Shown: one piece after another, positions 9,166-17,994 of the stretch
How positions within the stretch are numbered: the stretch's first letter is position 1
Layout of the letters: each line of letters begins with the position of its first letter
NCBI RefSeq assembly: GCF_014646295.1
Contig: NZ_BMNE01000002.1
Span: 993,440 to 1,057,439 of the forward strand
Reading direction: 5' to 3'
DNA: 64,000 bases
Source: Nocardia rhizosphaerihabitans
GTDB lineage: Bacteria; Actinomycetota; Actinomycetes; Mycobacteriales; Mycobacteriaceae
Notes under the pieces: model-generated
What the model saw: the letters and a program-made list of their open reading frames with translations, nothing else
Told to the model about the DNA's origin: nothing
Databases searched by the model: none
Made by a program: the position numbers and the translations under genes

Positions 9166-9260
9166 AGGCGTGCTATTTTCATCGAGCATGACCGCCTTGT
9201 GTCCTGCTGCTGATCTGGGGACCCCGCTGCGGCCCAGCACGAGCGGTGAGGACTGCTGCG

Positions 9261-11117
9261 GTGAGAATCCAGCCCAGACAACAAATCCTGGACATTTGGA
9301 GTGCCATGCTCTCGGCGTGCTACCGGGACGGGAAATGGCATTGGGACGGCGTACTCGCCGCGAATTCGATCAGTGATTCCGAACAGCTGCTGTGCCTGTT
9401 GTATCCGGCGACCCAGATCGAGAGCTTCGCGCTGGACCGGCCGGAGGCGATGTCGAACGACGTCAGGATCGTGCTCGAAGCCTTCGGCGGACAGGCCAGG
9501 ATCGGGATCACGGTGCTCGGCCTGGTCGAGGAGTACCTGGCCCGCAACACCGATCCCGACGGGCTGCCCCGCTTCGACGCGGGCAGCTATCTGCGCGCCA
9601 CGGGCGAGCGGGAACCCACGGCGGCACAGCACACGCTCGAAGTGGTGGACGGCTACTCCATGTCGGTCACGCTGTGCATCGCCGCGCTGGGCTTCGCGCG
9701 CGTGTTCGACCGCTGGGCGCGCACCGAGCGGCGCAAGGACATCAGCGCCAGGATCGCCGAACTGAGCGCCGGCCTGAGCACCCGGCTGACGGCCGCGATG
9801 ACCGGCCTGGTCCGGAGTTTCGTGGTCAACACGGCCTCCCCGCGCTCGCCGTCGGGCAAGGCGATGCTCGGCATGCTCAACCAGTCGGGTCAGCCGGAGA
9901 AGGTGGTCGTCGACGCCGTCTCGCGCAGTCTCGATCGTGTTCGCGCTCGCCTGCGCAACGACGTCACGCTGGGCCGGGCACCGGAATCCGAACTCGACGA
10001 CGAGGATCTGCTGTTCGAGTGCGGCTGGAGCTGGGGCGTCGTACAGGGCGCCGACCCGGTGGACTTCGTGCCGGTGGCGCTCGGCTCCAGCATCGGCTAC
10101 GCCGACCCGAGGCCCTACCTGTACTTCACCATCACCGCGCTCGACGGCATCAACGACGTGCTCTCCCAGCGCACCAGAGAGCTGGACCTGCTCGACGACA
10201 CCCAGTATCGCCTGGCCGAGGCGCTGCGCATCCGCTGGGACATCACCCAGCGCTACTGGGCCACGGTCGCCAGGTTCGGCAGCGGCACCTGGCCGCTCGA
10301 GGACATCCCGTGGCGCACCTCCGACGGTGAGGAGTCCGACTACTTCTCGCTGATCGTGTCCGCGGTGCTGATCCAGGAACTGGTGGCCCGCACCGCCTCC
10401 GACGACGACCTGACCCGCGCGATCGGCATCTTCGACGAACTGGCCCGGCGCGGCCGCATCATCCGCAGACCCACCCAGGACGATCCGTCGGTGGCGCTGC
10501 ATCACCCCGGCGTCCGGATGACCCTGCGCGGCAGCGAACTCGTCGAGGGTGGCGGTCCCCGGTTGGAGTGGATCGCCTCCGACTTCGCGCCCGTCCTGCT
10601 CGAGCGCAGTCTGCAGGCGGCTCGCCTGTCGGGCAACATCACCGCGCGCGACCGGCTGATGGAACTGGCCAAGAAAGTGATGGACCACCTCGACCTGCGC
10701 ATGATCACCGACGGTGACGCCGCGGGCCTGTGGGACGACCCCGGCGCGGCGTTCGGCGCCGCGGCGAAGGCGGGACAGACCCTGCCGTCGTGGTACATGA
10801 CAGAACGCGTCATCGAATGCCTGGTCACCGCCGACCACACCTACCGGGAGGCGCCGCTGCGCTCGCCCGCCATGGTCGTGCGCGCCGTGGAACTGCTCAA
10901 CGAGGCCGAGCATCTGCTCAACCAGGAGATGCTCAATGTCAGCGTCGAGGACACCTCGGCCAACCGGATCGCGCTCGACGGTGTCGAGCAGCAGCTGGCA
11001 AGGGCCCGCGACGTGGTGAATCTGCAACCGGGAACCGCGTTCACGCTCGCCTCGGCGGCACTGATCGAACTCGATCGGCTCGCCTACGCTCGTCTCGACG
11101 CGATGCGGAGCACCTGA
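9261..11117 (+). CDS. SCO2524-family protein, function unknown
   Basis: 618-residue soluble, mostly helical protein beginning VRIQPRQQILDIWSAML, which I recognise as the start of the Streptomyces SCO2524 family. It has no signal peptide or membrane segment and no known catalytic motif. Recurrent features are Trp/Arg-rich helices (WDITQRYWATVARFGSGTWPLEDIPWRT) and an acidic SELDDEDLLFECGWSW segment. GTG at 9261 is preferred over GTG at 9246 because it starts exactly at the conserved N-terminus. It is the first gene of a cassette with the P-loop gene 4 bp downstream. It may be a partner or substrate-recognition protein for that NTPase, which is inference from linkage only. Confidence 0.75.
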   Translation: MRIQPRQQILDIWSAMLSACYRDGKWHWDGVLAANSISDSEQLLCLLYPATQIESFALDRPEAMSNDVRIVLEAFGGQARIGITVLGLVEEYLARNTDPDGLPRFDAGSYLRATGEREPTAAQHTLEVVDGYSMSVTLCIAALGFARVFDRWARTERRKDISARIAELSAGLSTRLTAAMTGLVRSFVVNTASPRSPSGKAMLGMLNQSGQPEKVVVDAVSRSLDRVRARLRNDVTLGRAPESELDDEDLLFECGWSWGVVQGADPVDFVPVALGSSIGYADPRPYLYFTITALDGINDVLSQRTRELDLLDDTQYRLAEALRIRWDITQRYWATVARFGSGTWPLEDIPWRTSDGEESDYFSLIVSAVLIQELVARTASDDDLTRAIGIFDELARRGRIIRRPTQDDPSVALHHPGVRMTLRGSELVEGGGPRLEWIASDFAPVLLERSLQAARLSGNITARDRLMELAKKVMDHLDLRMITDGDAAGLWDDPGAAFGAAAKAGQTLPSWYMTERVIECLVTADHTYREAPLRSPAMVVRAVELLNEAEHLLNQEMLNVSVEDTSANRIALDGVEQQLARARDVVNLQPGTAFTLASAALIELDRLAYARLDAMRST

Positions 11118-11121
11118 CCAC

Positions 11122-12042
11122 ATGATCGTTTTCGCCACCTCGGACAAGGGCGGCACCGGGCGGTCGGTGACCAGCTGCAACCTGGCCTACCGGCTGGGAT
11201 TGCGCGGCATCAGCACGGCCTATCTGGATTTCGACTTCGGCTCGCCCACCGCGGGCGCGCTGTTCGAGATCGGCGCGGTCGAGCGCGGCACCCAGCCGGG
11301 CAACGGCCTGCACTCGTACCTGCGCGGTCACAACAGCCTGCCGCAGCGCATCGACGTGCGGGCCGACACCAACCGGGATGCCCTGCGCAGCCGGCGTTCC
11401 CGCGGCGGCAAGCTGGTGCTGCTACCCGGCGACGAGGGCGGCGGCGAGGCTTTGTCGGCCAACGATCCGCAGGTGGTGCGCCGCTGCCGGGAACTGCTGC
11501 TCGACCTCGACAGCTCGTTCAAGGTGGTGATCGTCGACCTGAGTGCGGGCCGCTCGGTGGCCACGCAGATCGCGCTGGAAGCCACCCGGCCCCAGGGCAT
11601 GCCGGGCAAGGAGATCTGCTGGCTGGTCTATCACCGCTGGACCCGGCAGCACCTGATGGCGGCGCACGGTCTGGTCCACGGACCCAACGGCTTGCTGAAA
11701 ACCGGCGTCGAACTCGGCCACGACCCGGACGATCTGCTGCACCGAATCCGCTTCGTGCGCACCGCTGTTCCGCGCGTCACCGACGAGCATCCCGGCATCG
11801 GCGGACCACAGGCCGCCTGGCTGCTCAGGCAGAACGACGCGCTGCGCTCGCTCGCGGCGGAGTACCGCCTCGGCGCCGGAGCGCTGCTGGGGGAGACGCC
11901 GGTGGAACCGGTCTTGCAATGGCGGGAGCAGATCGTCCTCGACGCGGATGTGAACGCCGGCATCGCCAATCGCGCGACGGTCGACGCGTTCGAGGAACTG
12001 GCGCGGCGGCTGTGCGATCGGGCGACATGGGTGTGGATGTAG
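11122..12042 (+). CDS. SCO2523-family variant P-loop protein (ParA/MinD-like)
   Basis: 306-residue protein with the ParA/MinD/SIMIBI layout: strand MIVFATSDKGGTGRSVTSCNLAYRLGLRG, then YLDFDFGSPTAG (switch I-like) and VVIVDLSAGRSV (Walker B-like). The P-loop is DKGGTGRS (8-15): the signature Lys9 of deviant Walker A motifs is kept but the usual GK[ST] lysine is Arg14. NTP binding or hydrolysis could thus be altered. It follows the SCO2524-like gene by 4 bp and is surely co-transcribed. It is followed by the atypical GNAT-membrane gene and not directly by SCO2522. Confidence 0.8.
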   Translation: MIVFATSDKGGTGRSVTSCNLAYRLGLRGISTAYLDFDFGSPTAGALFEIGAVERGTQPGNGLHSYLRGHNSLPQRIDVRADTNRDALRSRRSRGGKLVLLPGDEGGGEALSANDPQVVRRCRELLLDLDSSFKVVIVDLSAGRSVATQIALEATRPQGMPGKEICWLVYHRWTRQHLMAAHGLVHGPNGLLKTGVELGHDPDDLLHRIRFVRTAVPRVTDEHPGIGGPQAAWLLRQNDALRSLAAEYRLGAGALLGETPVEPVLQWREQIVLDADVNAGIANRATVDAFEELARRLCDRATWVWM

Positions 12043-12175
12043 TCCGAAATAGCCTATCCAACAGTATATTTGGCTGATGAGGCGATGAAAGCCGCCCTCG
12101 GACCGCCGGTGTCGGGTAGTTTTATGCCACCGTCGCCTGCGGTACCTGGCGCTGGTGTCGATGTGGGGAGGCGAG

Positions 12176-13405
12176 ATGGCCGACATTCGCACTGCGGCCG
12201 AAGCGGACGTGGCAGCTTTGAATGCCCTTGACGCAGTCTGCTTTCCACCTGGCGATCTTGATCGGGAACCCGCCTCCGAGGACGAGCTTCGAAACGGTGT
12301 GCAAAACCAGCGCATCTTCGTAGCGACCCGTGGCGATCACATCGTCGGATTCATTCATTTCGAACGGCCGACGCCGGGGCACGTGTACATCTCTGCCCTC
12401 GGTGTGAGCCCGCAGGCACGCGGTGCAGGACTCGCCCGTGAACTGCTCCAGCATCTGATGCGCTATCTCCGCAGCTACGAATCAGACGCGCTGCCCTCGA
12501 TCTCGACGGTCACCAGCCCGCGCAATCACCCGATGCTGCGATTGCTGCTGCGCGAGGGGTTCATCGCGCGCACGGTCATGGTTGGCTACTTCGGGCCTGG
12601 CCATGACCGGCTGTACCTGCAGTACAAGGTGCGCGTCGATTATGTGGACCCCGACGAACGATATCTGGTTCCGGTTGTGGCGATGCGACACGTCGAGCAG
12701 CTCCTTGCCGATGACAAGTACGTCATCACCGATCTCGTGGAACTTCCGTCGGGTCCTGCGTTCGAATTCTGCCGCTTCGACCGCGACGACCTCGCCGGGC
12801 TCGAAGCCGAGGAGACGGCGACCAGTGTCACTTTCGCAGGCACGGTTCTGGCCGCCATCACTTTCGTCCTGGGCACCTCGTTGAGTTCGAGCAGCTATCC
12901 CGACCCCGCCCGGGCGCTCCTGCTGGCCGCGGTGTTGGCAACCACCATGGCCCTGGTGGTCTATACGAATGCTGCGGGTGACATCGCGCGGCTGCGTTCG
13001 CACGCGTTCGATCTCCATATGCGCGTCGGCAATATTCTCTCCGAATTCGGTGGGGTCTATCCGTTCCTGATTTCGTTGCCGATCACTTTCTTCGTGGTCA
13101 CCAAATCTGTGTACGCCGGCGCTGTAGCAGCGGGCGTCTTCGCAGTGACACTTACCATCTACGAACGTTCCCGGTTCTCGATTTCCCGGCGATTCGATCA
13201 GTCACGAGTGACGACCGCGTTTCGCGGTTTTACTGTCACCGCGCCACTCACCGGGGTGCTTGTGATGCGCTGGCCCATCGCTTCCTGGGCATGGACCGTC
13301 GCGGTGGTGCTTGCGCTCTGCTCGCTGTCGTGGATCTTCCTTTTCCGCCGTCCACGTGAGCGACTCGACGGCGACTCCCCGGTCGGACGCGATGCTCGTC
13401 GATAG
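12176..13405 (+). CDS. GNAT acetyltransferase fused to a polytopic membrane domain
   Basis: 409 residues. Residues 1-150 are a GNAT domain with the acetyl-CoA loop VSPQARGAGLAREL (77-90). Residues 150-210 are a soluble linker. About 215-392 hold five or six predicted membrane helices (217-235, 246-264, 292-309, 311-329, 354-390). The C-terminal tail is basic and cytoplasmic-looking. Start ATG at 12176 with GGGGAGG just upstream. Third codon positions are visibly richer in A/T than in both neighbours (runs such as gct ttg aat gcc ctt gac gca), and its upstream region is A/T-rich. It sits inside the SCO2523-SCO2522 pair, so it looks like a later insertion. Acceptor substrate unknown. Confidence 0.85.
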   Translation: MADIRTAAEADVAALNALDAVCFPPGDLDREPASEDELRNGVQNQRIFVATRGDHIVGFIHFERPTPGHVYISALGVSPQARGAGLARELLQHLMRYLRSYESDALPSISTVTSPRNHPMLRLLLREGFIARTVMVGYFGPGHDRLYLQYKVRVDYVDPDERYLVPVVAMRHVEQLLADDKYVITDLVELPSGPAFEFCRFDRDDLAGLEAEETATSVTFAGTVLAAITFVLGTSLSSSSYPDPARALLLAAVLATTMALVVYTNAAGDIARLRSHAFDLHMRVGNILSEFGGVYPFLISLPITFFVVTKSVYAGAVAAGVFAVTLTIYERSRFSISRRFDQSRVTTAFRGFTVTAPLTGVLVMRWPIASWAWTVAVVLALCSLSWIFLFRRPRERLDGDSPVGRDARR

Positions 13406-13430
13406 CCGGATGGGGTACCGGGAGAACACG

Positions 13431-14399
13431 ATGTCCGCTCGTGTCGAAGACATTGCGCTGGCTCACGTGTCCATCGAAGTCGGGCATTTCTTCCTGTCCG
13501 ACCTTCGGGCGGAAGATTCGATCGCCGCCCAATTCCGGCGGATCGCGCTCCTGTGCGAATCTTTCACCGAACTCGCCAGACGAGAGTTCGCGGCGGCTGC
13601 GGGTGGTGCGTCCCGGGTGCGGGTGAGTACTTGCTTCTTGCTCGACGACTATTCACACACCGATACCGATCCCCGGGTGATCTTGCCCGAACTCCTGCGC
13701 ATCGCGGCCGAGTGCGGTGTGCGGATCGACTACCTGGGCAGCGAGGCCGGCTGCAACAAATACCTGCGCCGCCGGCACGACGAGTCGCGGATTCCGCTGG
13801 CGCAGATGGTGGCCGACTCGATTGTCGCCGAGCCGGGGCCGGGCAGCACGGGACGGAGGCCACCGACCGCGGAATCCGGCTGGCTGTGCAACGGCGAGCG
13901 GTCCAGCGATCACGAGCCGGGACAGGCGATGGAAGTCAACTACCGACCACCGGTCGAGTTCGGCGCGCGCGATCACTCCATCTTCCTCGACGTCGAGATG
14001 TGGCGGGACCGCGGCGCGGGCCAGGAGGTGCTCTGGTCGTGCCCGTTCCTGGCGGCGGTGTGGCAATTGCTGCGCCTCGGCATGCTGCGCTACGAGGGTA
14101 AGGCAATCGTCGACGCGGAATACTGGGCGCCCGACCGCGAATGGCCCGCGCGCTGGGCGGATTTGCCGAGCGTGATCCGGTTGCAGGAACGGGCGGCGCC
14201 GTTCGCCGCGTTCCGGTCGGTGTCGTTGCTGCCACAGCGCTATCTGGAGATCGAGAACGCGGTGCGGATGATTCTCGAACATGTGGAACCGGACCCCGCG
14301 GTCGTCGGCCTGATCACCCGCCGGGCGTGCGAGCAGGGAATCGCGATGACCGACGACCTCACCGACCGGCTCTCACATTTCTTCTTCAGCACGGTCTGA
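13431..14399 (+). CDS. SCO2522-family protein, function unknown
   Basis: 322-residue soluble protein with no recognised enzyme motif. The conserved start is LAHVSIEVGHFFLSDL; RVRVSTCFLLDDYSHTDTDP, CGVRIDYLGSEAGC and the late LPQRYLEIENAVRMILEHVEP are the most family-like segments. ATG at 13431 is chosen because GGGAG at 13420-13424 is 6 bp upstream; the frame stays open farther upstream but runs into the GNAT gene. It begins 26 bp after the inserted gene's stop, so it may now be read from that gene's transcript. The SCO2521-like gene follows after 4 bp. Confidence 0.75.
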   Translation: MSARVEDIALAHVSIEVGHFFLSDLRAEDSIAAQFRRIALLCESFTELARREFAAAAGGASRVRVSTCFLLDDYSHTDTDPRVILPELLRIAAECGVRIDYLGSEAGCNKYLRRRHDESRIPLAQMVADSIVAEPGPGSTGRRPPTAESGWLCNGERSSDHEPGQAMEVNYRPPVEFGARDHSIFLDVEMWRDRGAGQEVLWSCPFLAAVWQLLRLGMLRYEGKAIVDAEYWAPDREWPARWADLPSVIRLQERAAPFAAFRSVSLLPQRYLEIENAVRMILEHVEPDPAVVGLITRRACEQGIAMTDDLTDRLSHFFFSTV

Positions 14400-14403
14400 T
14401 CCG

Positions 14404-15408
14404 ATGCCCGCACCTGCGCATCCGGGACACGCTGCAGCAATGCAACTCGGCGGTGGACCGCTGGCACTGCTGGGTGAAGTGCGCACCGGCCTGCTGCCGG
14501 AGTCCGCGGCACTGAGCCGCGGGTCGGCGGCGGAATTGCTGACTCTGGTTCGCGGCAGGCGTGTGCAATCGCGGGAGCGGCCGGTCAGCTGGGCGCAGTC
14601 CCCGATCATCGCCGAAGGCGTCGACTGCAGGCTGGCGACCCCGACCCGTGGCCGGGTGCGCGCGGTCGGCACCGTCGCCGCGCACGCCGTCGTCACCGGT
14701 GGCCGGATCCTGCAGAGCTCGGCCATGGCGACCGTGTCGGCCGGGGAGGGCACCCATCGCCGCAGCTGGGGACACTATCTGGGCCGGATCGGCATCGTCG
14801 AGATCCTCACCCGGATACCCGCCGACATCGGCAGTCAGCTCGTCGACGGCTTCCTCGGCCCCGGCGACCCGGCCGTGGCGACGCTCGACCCCGGCGCCAT
14901 CGCGGCCCGGCTGCACATGCGGGTACGCACCGATCCCATGCTGAATCAGAAGCCGCCGATCCAGGCCAGCGCATCCCGGTTCCGCTGGGCCGCGCGGGTG
15001 GAACGTGGTGCGACACCGAGCATGTCGTTCGTGCTGTTCGACGACGAGACCCGGCTCGCCTCGGTCGTTGTCGGGGACGAGACGGAACTTGCTGCGGTGC
15101 AACGCTTCTGCGAGGACCTGGCGATGCACGACTGGCTGCTCACGGTGCTCACCGAGGTGATCGACGAGGCGGAGATGGCCGAGCTGTCGCGCAGTTCGCC
15201 CGCGCAGGTGCTCACCCCGCTGCTCGAACACCTCGCGCACCTGTGGCTGCCCGGTGCGTTCACCCCGCCGCCGCTGCGCGGGTTGTGGACGAGTCTGGAA
15301 ATCGATCCCGGGTTCACCGTGCAGTGGAATGCGCGGATCGGGCAGCTGCGCGACCGGGTCGCGGTGGCGACACTGAGCGCGCTGACCCGCAGCCAGGCGC
15401 GCTGGTGA
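14404..15408 (+). CDS. SCO2521-family protein, function unknown
   Basis: 334-residue soluble protein recognised by its order in the cassette and by family-like segments GEVRTGLLPESAALSRGSAAELL, SPIIAEGVDCRLATPTRGRVRAVGTVAAHAVVTGG and PPLRGLWTSLEIDPGFTVQWNARIGQLRDRV. No signal peptide, membrane helix or catalytic motif seen. The start is uncertain: ATG 14404 has no clear ribosome site, and an internal ATG at 14440 gives MQLGGGPLALLGEV. Its last 95 bases overlap, antisense, the end of a small gene on the other strand. Confidence 0.72.
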   Translation: MPAPAHPGHAAAMQLGGGPLALLGEVRTGLLPESAALSRGSAAELLTLVRGRRVQSRERPVSWAQSPIIAEGVDCRLATPTRGRVRAVGTVAAHAVVTGGRILQSSAMATVSAGEGTHRRSWGHYLGRIGIVEILTRIPADIGSQLVDGFLGPGDPAVATLDPGAIAARLHMRVRTDPMLNQKPPIQASASRFRWAARVERGATPSMSFVLFDDETRLASVVVGDETELAAVQRFCEDLAMHDWLLTVLTEVIDEAEMAELSRSSPAQVLTPLLEHLAHLWLPGAFTPPPLRGLWTSLEIDPGFTVQWNARIGQLRDRVAVATLSALTRSQARW

Positions 15409-15607
15409 TCACAGCCGGAACATATTCGGCCAGAAACTGTTCCACACGATGATCGAGTTCGTCGAGCAGCGTGTATTCGGTGGCGGGGCCGGGGGCGCGC
15501 TGGAAGTCGGCGACCACGTCGGCGAAAGCACCGGCGTGCCTGCGGATCAGGGTGGTCTTGGAGGCGACGAAATCGCCGAGCCGGTCGTGTTCGGCGTGCT
15601 CGGTCAT
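15314..15607 (-). CDS. Small protein coupled to the GNAT gene, function unknown
   Basis: 97-residue reading frame whose ATG overlaps the stop of the upstream GNAT gene (ATGA at 15604-15607), the usual sign of translational coupling. Residues 1-68 look like a real acidic helical protein (DRLGDFVASKTTLIRRHAGAFADVVADFQRAP, TEYTLLDELDHRVEQFLAEYVPAV). The last 30 residues are Ala/Arg-rich and read antisense to the end of the SCO2521-like gene. The tail may be non-conserved, or the frame may have lost its original stop. No family recognised. Confidence 0.5.
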   Translation of the reverse strand: MTEHAEHDRLGDFVASKTTLIRRHAGAFADVVADFQRAPGPATEYTLLDELDHRVEQFLAEYVPAVITSAPGCGSARSVSPPRPGRAAARSAHSTAR

Positions 15608-16137
15608 CCTTCGTCAGCCGGTCCGCGGTCTTTGTACCACCGTCGATCGGTCGGGTCGGCCGCCGCCCACTCCTGAGTGATGCGGTGTACCAGCAGGTCT
15701 CGCGGCTCACCGGCGCCGAAGTACTGCTCCTCGTGGTCCAGCCAGGTGAAGCCGGATTCCTTGTACAGATTCGTCGCCGGTACGTTCGACGGGCGCACGG
15801 TGATGAAGATGGCCTCGACCTGGGACGACCGGCAGCGGGCCACGGCGCGGTCGAGCAGCGACTGCCCGAGCCCGCGGCCCTGATGCCCCGCGGACACGGC
15901 CAGTCCGATCAGCCACGCCGAACGCCCGCGGACGGCCACCAACGCATACCCGCAAATCGAGCCGGCCAGATCGGCGACCACCCAGTGCGAGCCGTGAATA
16001 TCGAACAATTGCCGCAACGCGAAATAGGGGTAGGCCAGCGGCATGAATTCGTGCGATTCGAGCTCGGCGATGGCGGCCAGATCGTCGACGGTGGCGGATC
16101 GGAATCGTAGCTCTGCCTGCTCGTTCGAGATGTTCAA
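15604..16137 (-). CDS. GNAT-family N-acetyltransferase
   Basis: 177-residue single GNAT domain. Core motif A is VSAGHQGRGLGQSLLDRAVARC (about 82-103), followed by VRPSNVPATNLYKESGFTWLDHEEQYF, the usual C-terminal beta-bulge region. Start is TTG at 16135-16137, with AGAGG about 10 bases upstream on the minus strand. Acceptor unknown; family members modify peptides, aminoglycosides or small amines. It is coupled to the small gene downstream (15314-15607). Confidence 0.88.
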   Translation of the reverse strand: MNISNEQAELRFRSATVDDLAAIAELESHEFMPLAYPYFALRQLFDIHGSHWVVADLAGSICGYALVAVRGRSAWLIGLAVSAGHQGRGLGQSLLDRAVARCRSSQVEAIFITVRPSNVPATNLYKESGFTWLDHEEQYFGAGEPRDLLVHRITQEWAAADPTDRRWYKDRGPADEG

Positions 16138-16242
16138 GACCGCTCACCTCTCGCCGCCCCGGTGCAAGTCTGAGCTCCAGGGTAAGCGCAGATCGGTGAT
16201 CGCGGCCATAACCAGGGCCGAAAAGTGTTGGCACACAGCCGG

Positions 16243-16277
16243 AAGCCACGTTCGGTGAGGGGAGCCGAACGTGGCTT
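16243..16277. terminator. Intrinsic hairpin after narK
   Basis: Perfect 13-bp stem AAGCCACGTTCGG / CCGAACGTGGCTT with a 9-base loop, 29 bp downstream of the narK stop on the minus strand and upstream of the GNAT gene. It has no long T-tract but is the only strong hairpin in this 168-bp gap. Confidence 0.7.
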
Positions 16278-16305
16278 TCGGGTCGGGGTGAGTCGAAGGG
16301 AACGA

Positions 16306-17787
16306 CTACACGTTGGCGTAGGCCAGGGAGGGAACCTTCTCGATCGCGAACGATGAGCGCAGGTAGCACCACCAGGTGACGGCGGCCATCACGATGAACG
16401 CGACCGCGTATCCCCAGAAAGCGGGGGCCATCGATCCGAAGTTGATATTGGACAGACGCAGCGCCTGTTGCAGGACGAATCCACCGAACGCTCCGACCGC
16501 TCCGATCACGCCGATCGCCGCGCCGGCCTGGCGGCGAGCCGTTGCCTGCGTCTCGAGGATGTCGAGGCCGTGCTCCGAGGCGTACTTCTTGGCCGTGGCG
16601 CCGAAGATCGAGGGAATCATCCGGTAGGTGGACCCGTTACCGATGCCGGTCAGCACGAACAGCAGCAGGAACGCGGTGAGGTACAGCGGGAAGCTCTTCA
16701 TCGACAGCGCGGCCATGATCAGGCAGACCGCGACCGACATGCCGGTGAAGACGAAGACGGTGATGCGAGCGCCACCGACCTTGTCGGCGATCCAGCCGCC
16801 CACCGGCCGGCTGAACGATCCGACGAACGCGCCGAGGAAGGCCAGGTTGCCGACCATTGTGATCCAGCTGATCTGGGTCAGGTGCGGGAAGTTGGCCTTG
16901 ATCAGCGTGGGGAAGGCGAACGAGAACCCGATGAACGAACCGAAGGTGCCGATGTAGAGAAACGACATGATCCAGGTATGCGGGTTGGTCAGCGCGAGCT
17001 TGTAGGACTTCCCGTCGGCCTTGGCGGAGACGATCGAGTCCATGTACCGCAGCGCGCCGAACGCGGCGACGAGGATGAACGGCACCCACACCAGCACCGC
17101 GAGCGTGATGCCGAAGCGGTAGCCCGCGGCGTCCTTGGCCAGCAGATGCGTACCGAGCGTGATCAGCAGCGGCGCGGCGAGCTGCGTCTGGGCGACACCA
17201 AGGTTACCGCCCGCGGCGTTGATGCCCAGCGCGGCGCCCTTCTTGCCTTCGGGGAAGAAGAACGAGATGTTCGCCATCGAGGACGAGAAGTTGCCGCCGC
17301 CGACGCCCGCCATGGCGGCCAGCAGGACGAAGACCCACATGGGCGTTCCAGGCTGGTTCACGAAGAAGGCCAGGCCCAGTGTCGGGGCCAGCAGCATCAA
17401 CGCGCTGAACACGGTGAAGGCGCGGCCGCCGAAGCGGGGAACCGCGAACGTATACGGGATACGGAGGGTCGCGCCGACCAGCGTGGGGACCGAGGTCAGC
17501 AGCAGCGCATTGGCCACCGCGGTCGGGTTCCCCTTCCCGAGGCCCTCGAGGAACGTGAAGCCGGCGGCGCCCATAGCGGTGACGATGGAGCCCCACAGGA
17601 CCCAGACGCTGAAGCCGAGGTTCTCGGCGAACACGGAGAACCACAGGTTCTTCTTGGCGGTCTTCTCACCGCCCGATTCCCAGAACTTCGGGTTGTCGGG
17701 CTCCCACTGGGTCAGCCAGCGGCCCTTCTTCTGATATTCGAAGGACGGGGATTCCGTCTCCTGGCCGGTGGCGGCGATTGCGGTCAT
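16306..17787 (-). CDS. narK: NarK-type nitrate/nitrite MFS transporter
   Basis: 493-residue major-facilitator protein of the nitrate/nitrite porter family, 12 predicted membrane helices. Diagnostic segments are the WDPEDPxFW-like WEPDNPKFWESGGEKTAKKNL at the N-terminus and the nitrate signature GVGGGNFSSSMANISFFFPEGKKGAALGINAAGGNLG, plus GTFGSFIGFSFAFPTLI. It moves nitrate in and/or nitrite out across the plasma membrane. A GntR regulator lies 207 bp upstream on the same strand. A second, diverged NarK is encoded at 20253-21710 in the nitrite reductase operon, so the two probably serve different conditions. Confidence 0.94.
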   Translation of the reverse strand: MTAIAATGQETESPSFEYQKKGRWLTQWEPDNPKFWESGGEKTAKKNLWFSVFAENLGFSVWVLWGSIVTAMGAAGFTFLEGLGKGNPTAVANALLLTSVPTLVGATLRIPYTFAVPRFGGRAFTVFSALMLLAPTLGLAFFVNQPGTPMWVFVLLAAMAGVGGGNFSSSMANISFFFPEGKKGAALGINAAGGNLGVAQTQLAAPLLITLGTHLLAKDAAGYRFGITLAVLVWVPFILVAAFGALRYMDSIVSAKADGKSYKLALTNPHTWIMSFLYIGTFGSFIGFSFAFPTLIKANFPHLTQISWITMVGNLAFLGAFVGSFSRPVGGWIADKVGGARITVFVFTGMSVAVCLIMAALSMKSFPLYLTAFLLLFVLTGIGNGSTYRMIPSIFGATAKKYASEHGLDILETQATARRQAGAAIGVIGAVGAFGGFVLQQALRLSNINFGSMAPAFWGYAVAFIVMAAVTWWCYLRSSFAIEKVPSLAYANV

Positions 17788-17994
17788 CGGCTTCCTCTCG
17801 ATCGGGCTCGATAGAAGCGCACCGGATTTCGTGGCGTTCGATGCGCTTCTTGCGGGGTCGAGATAAAGGTAGAAGCCGGTTGTTGCGTGACAATGGCCTC
17901 AGGTGACGTTCCCGGCAACTCACGCTCACTGTCGAAAACGCGTACCGGTGACCGGCTGGAAACCTGGATGTAGAAGAGCCGCCGGTTCGCCTTC

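Noticed and set aside
8553..11180. Long minus-strand frame across the SCO2524-like gene
   Set aside because: Shadow of a plus-strand gene in good context; no family-like segments.
17788..17994. GlnR-like half-sites before the first narK
   Set aside because: The best match (GTTCC-CGGCAA-CTCAC on the plus strand) fails two defined positions and is too weak to claim.
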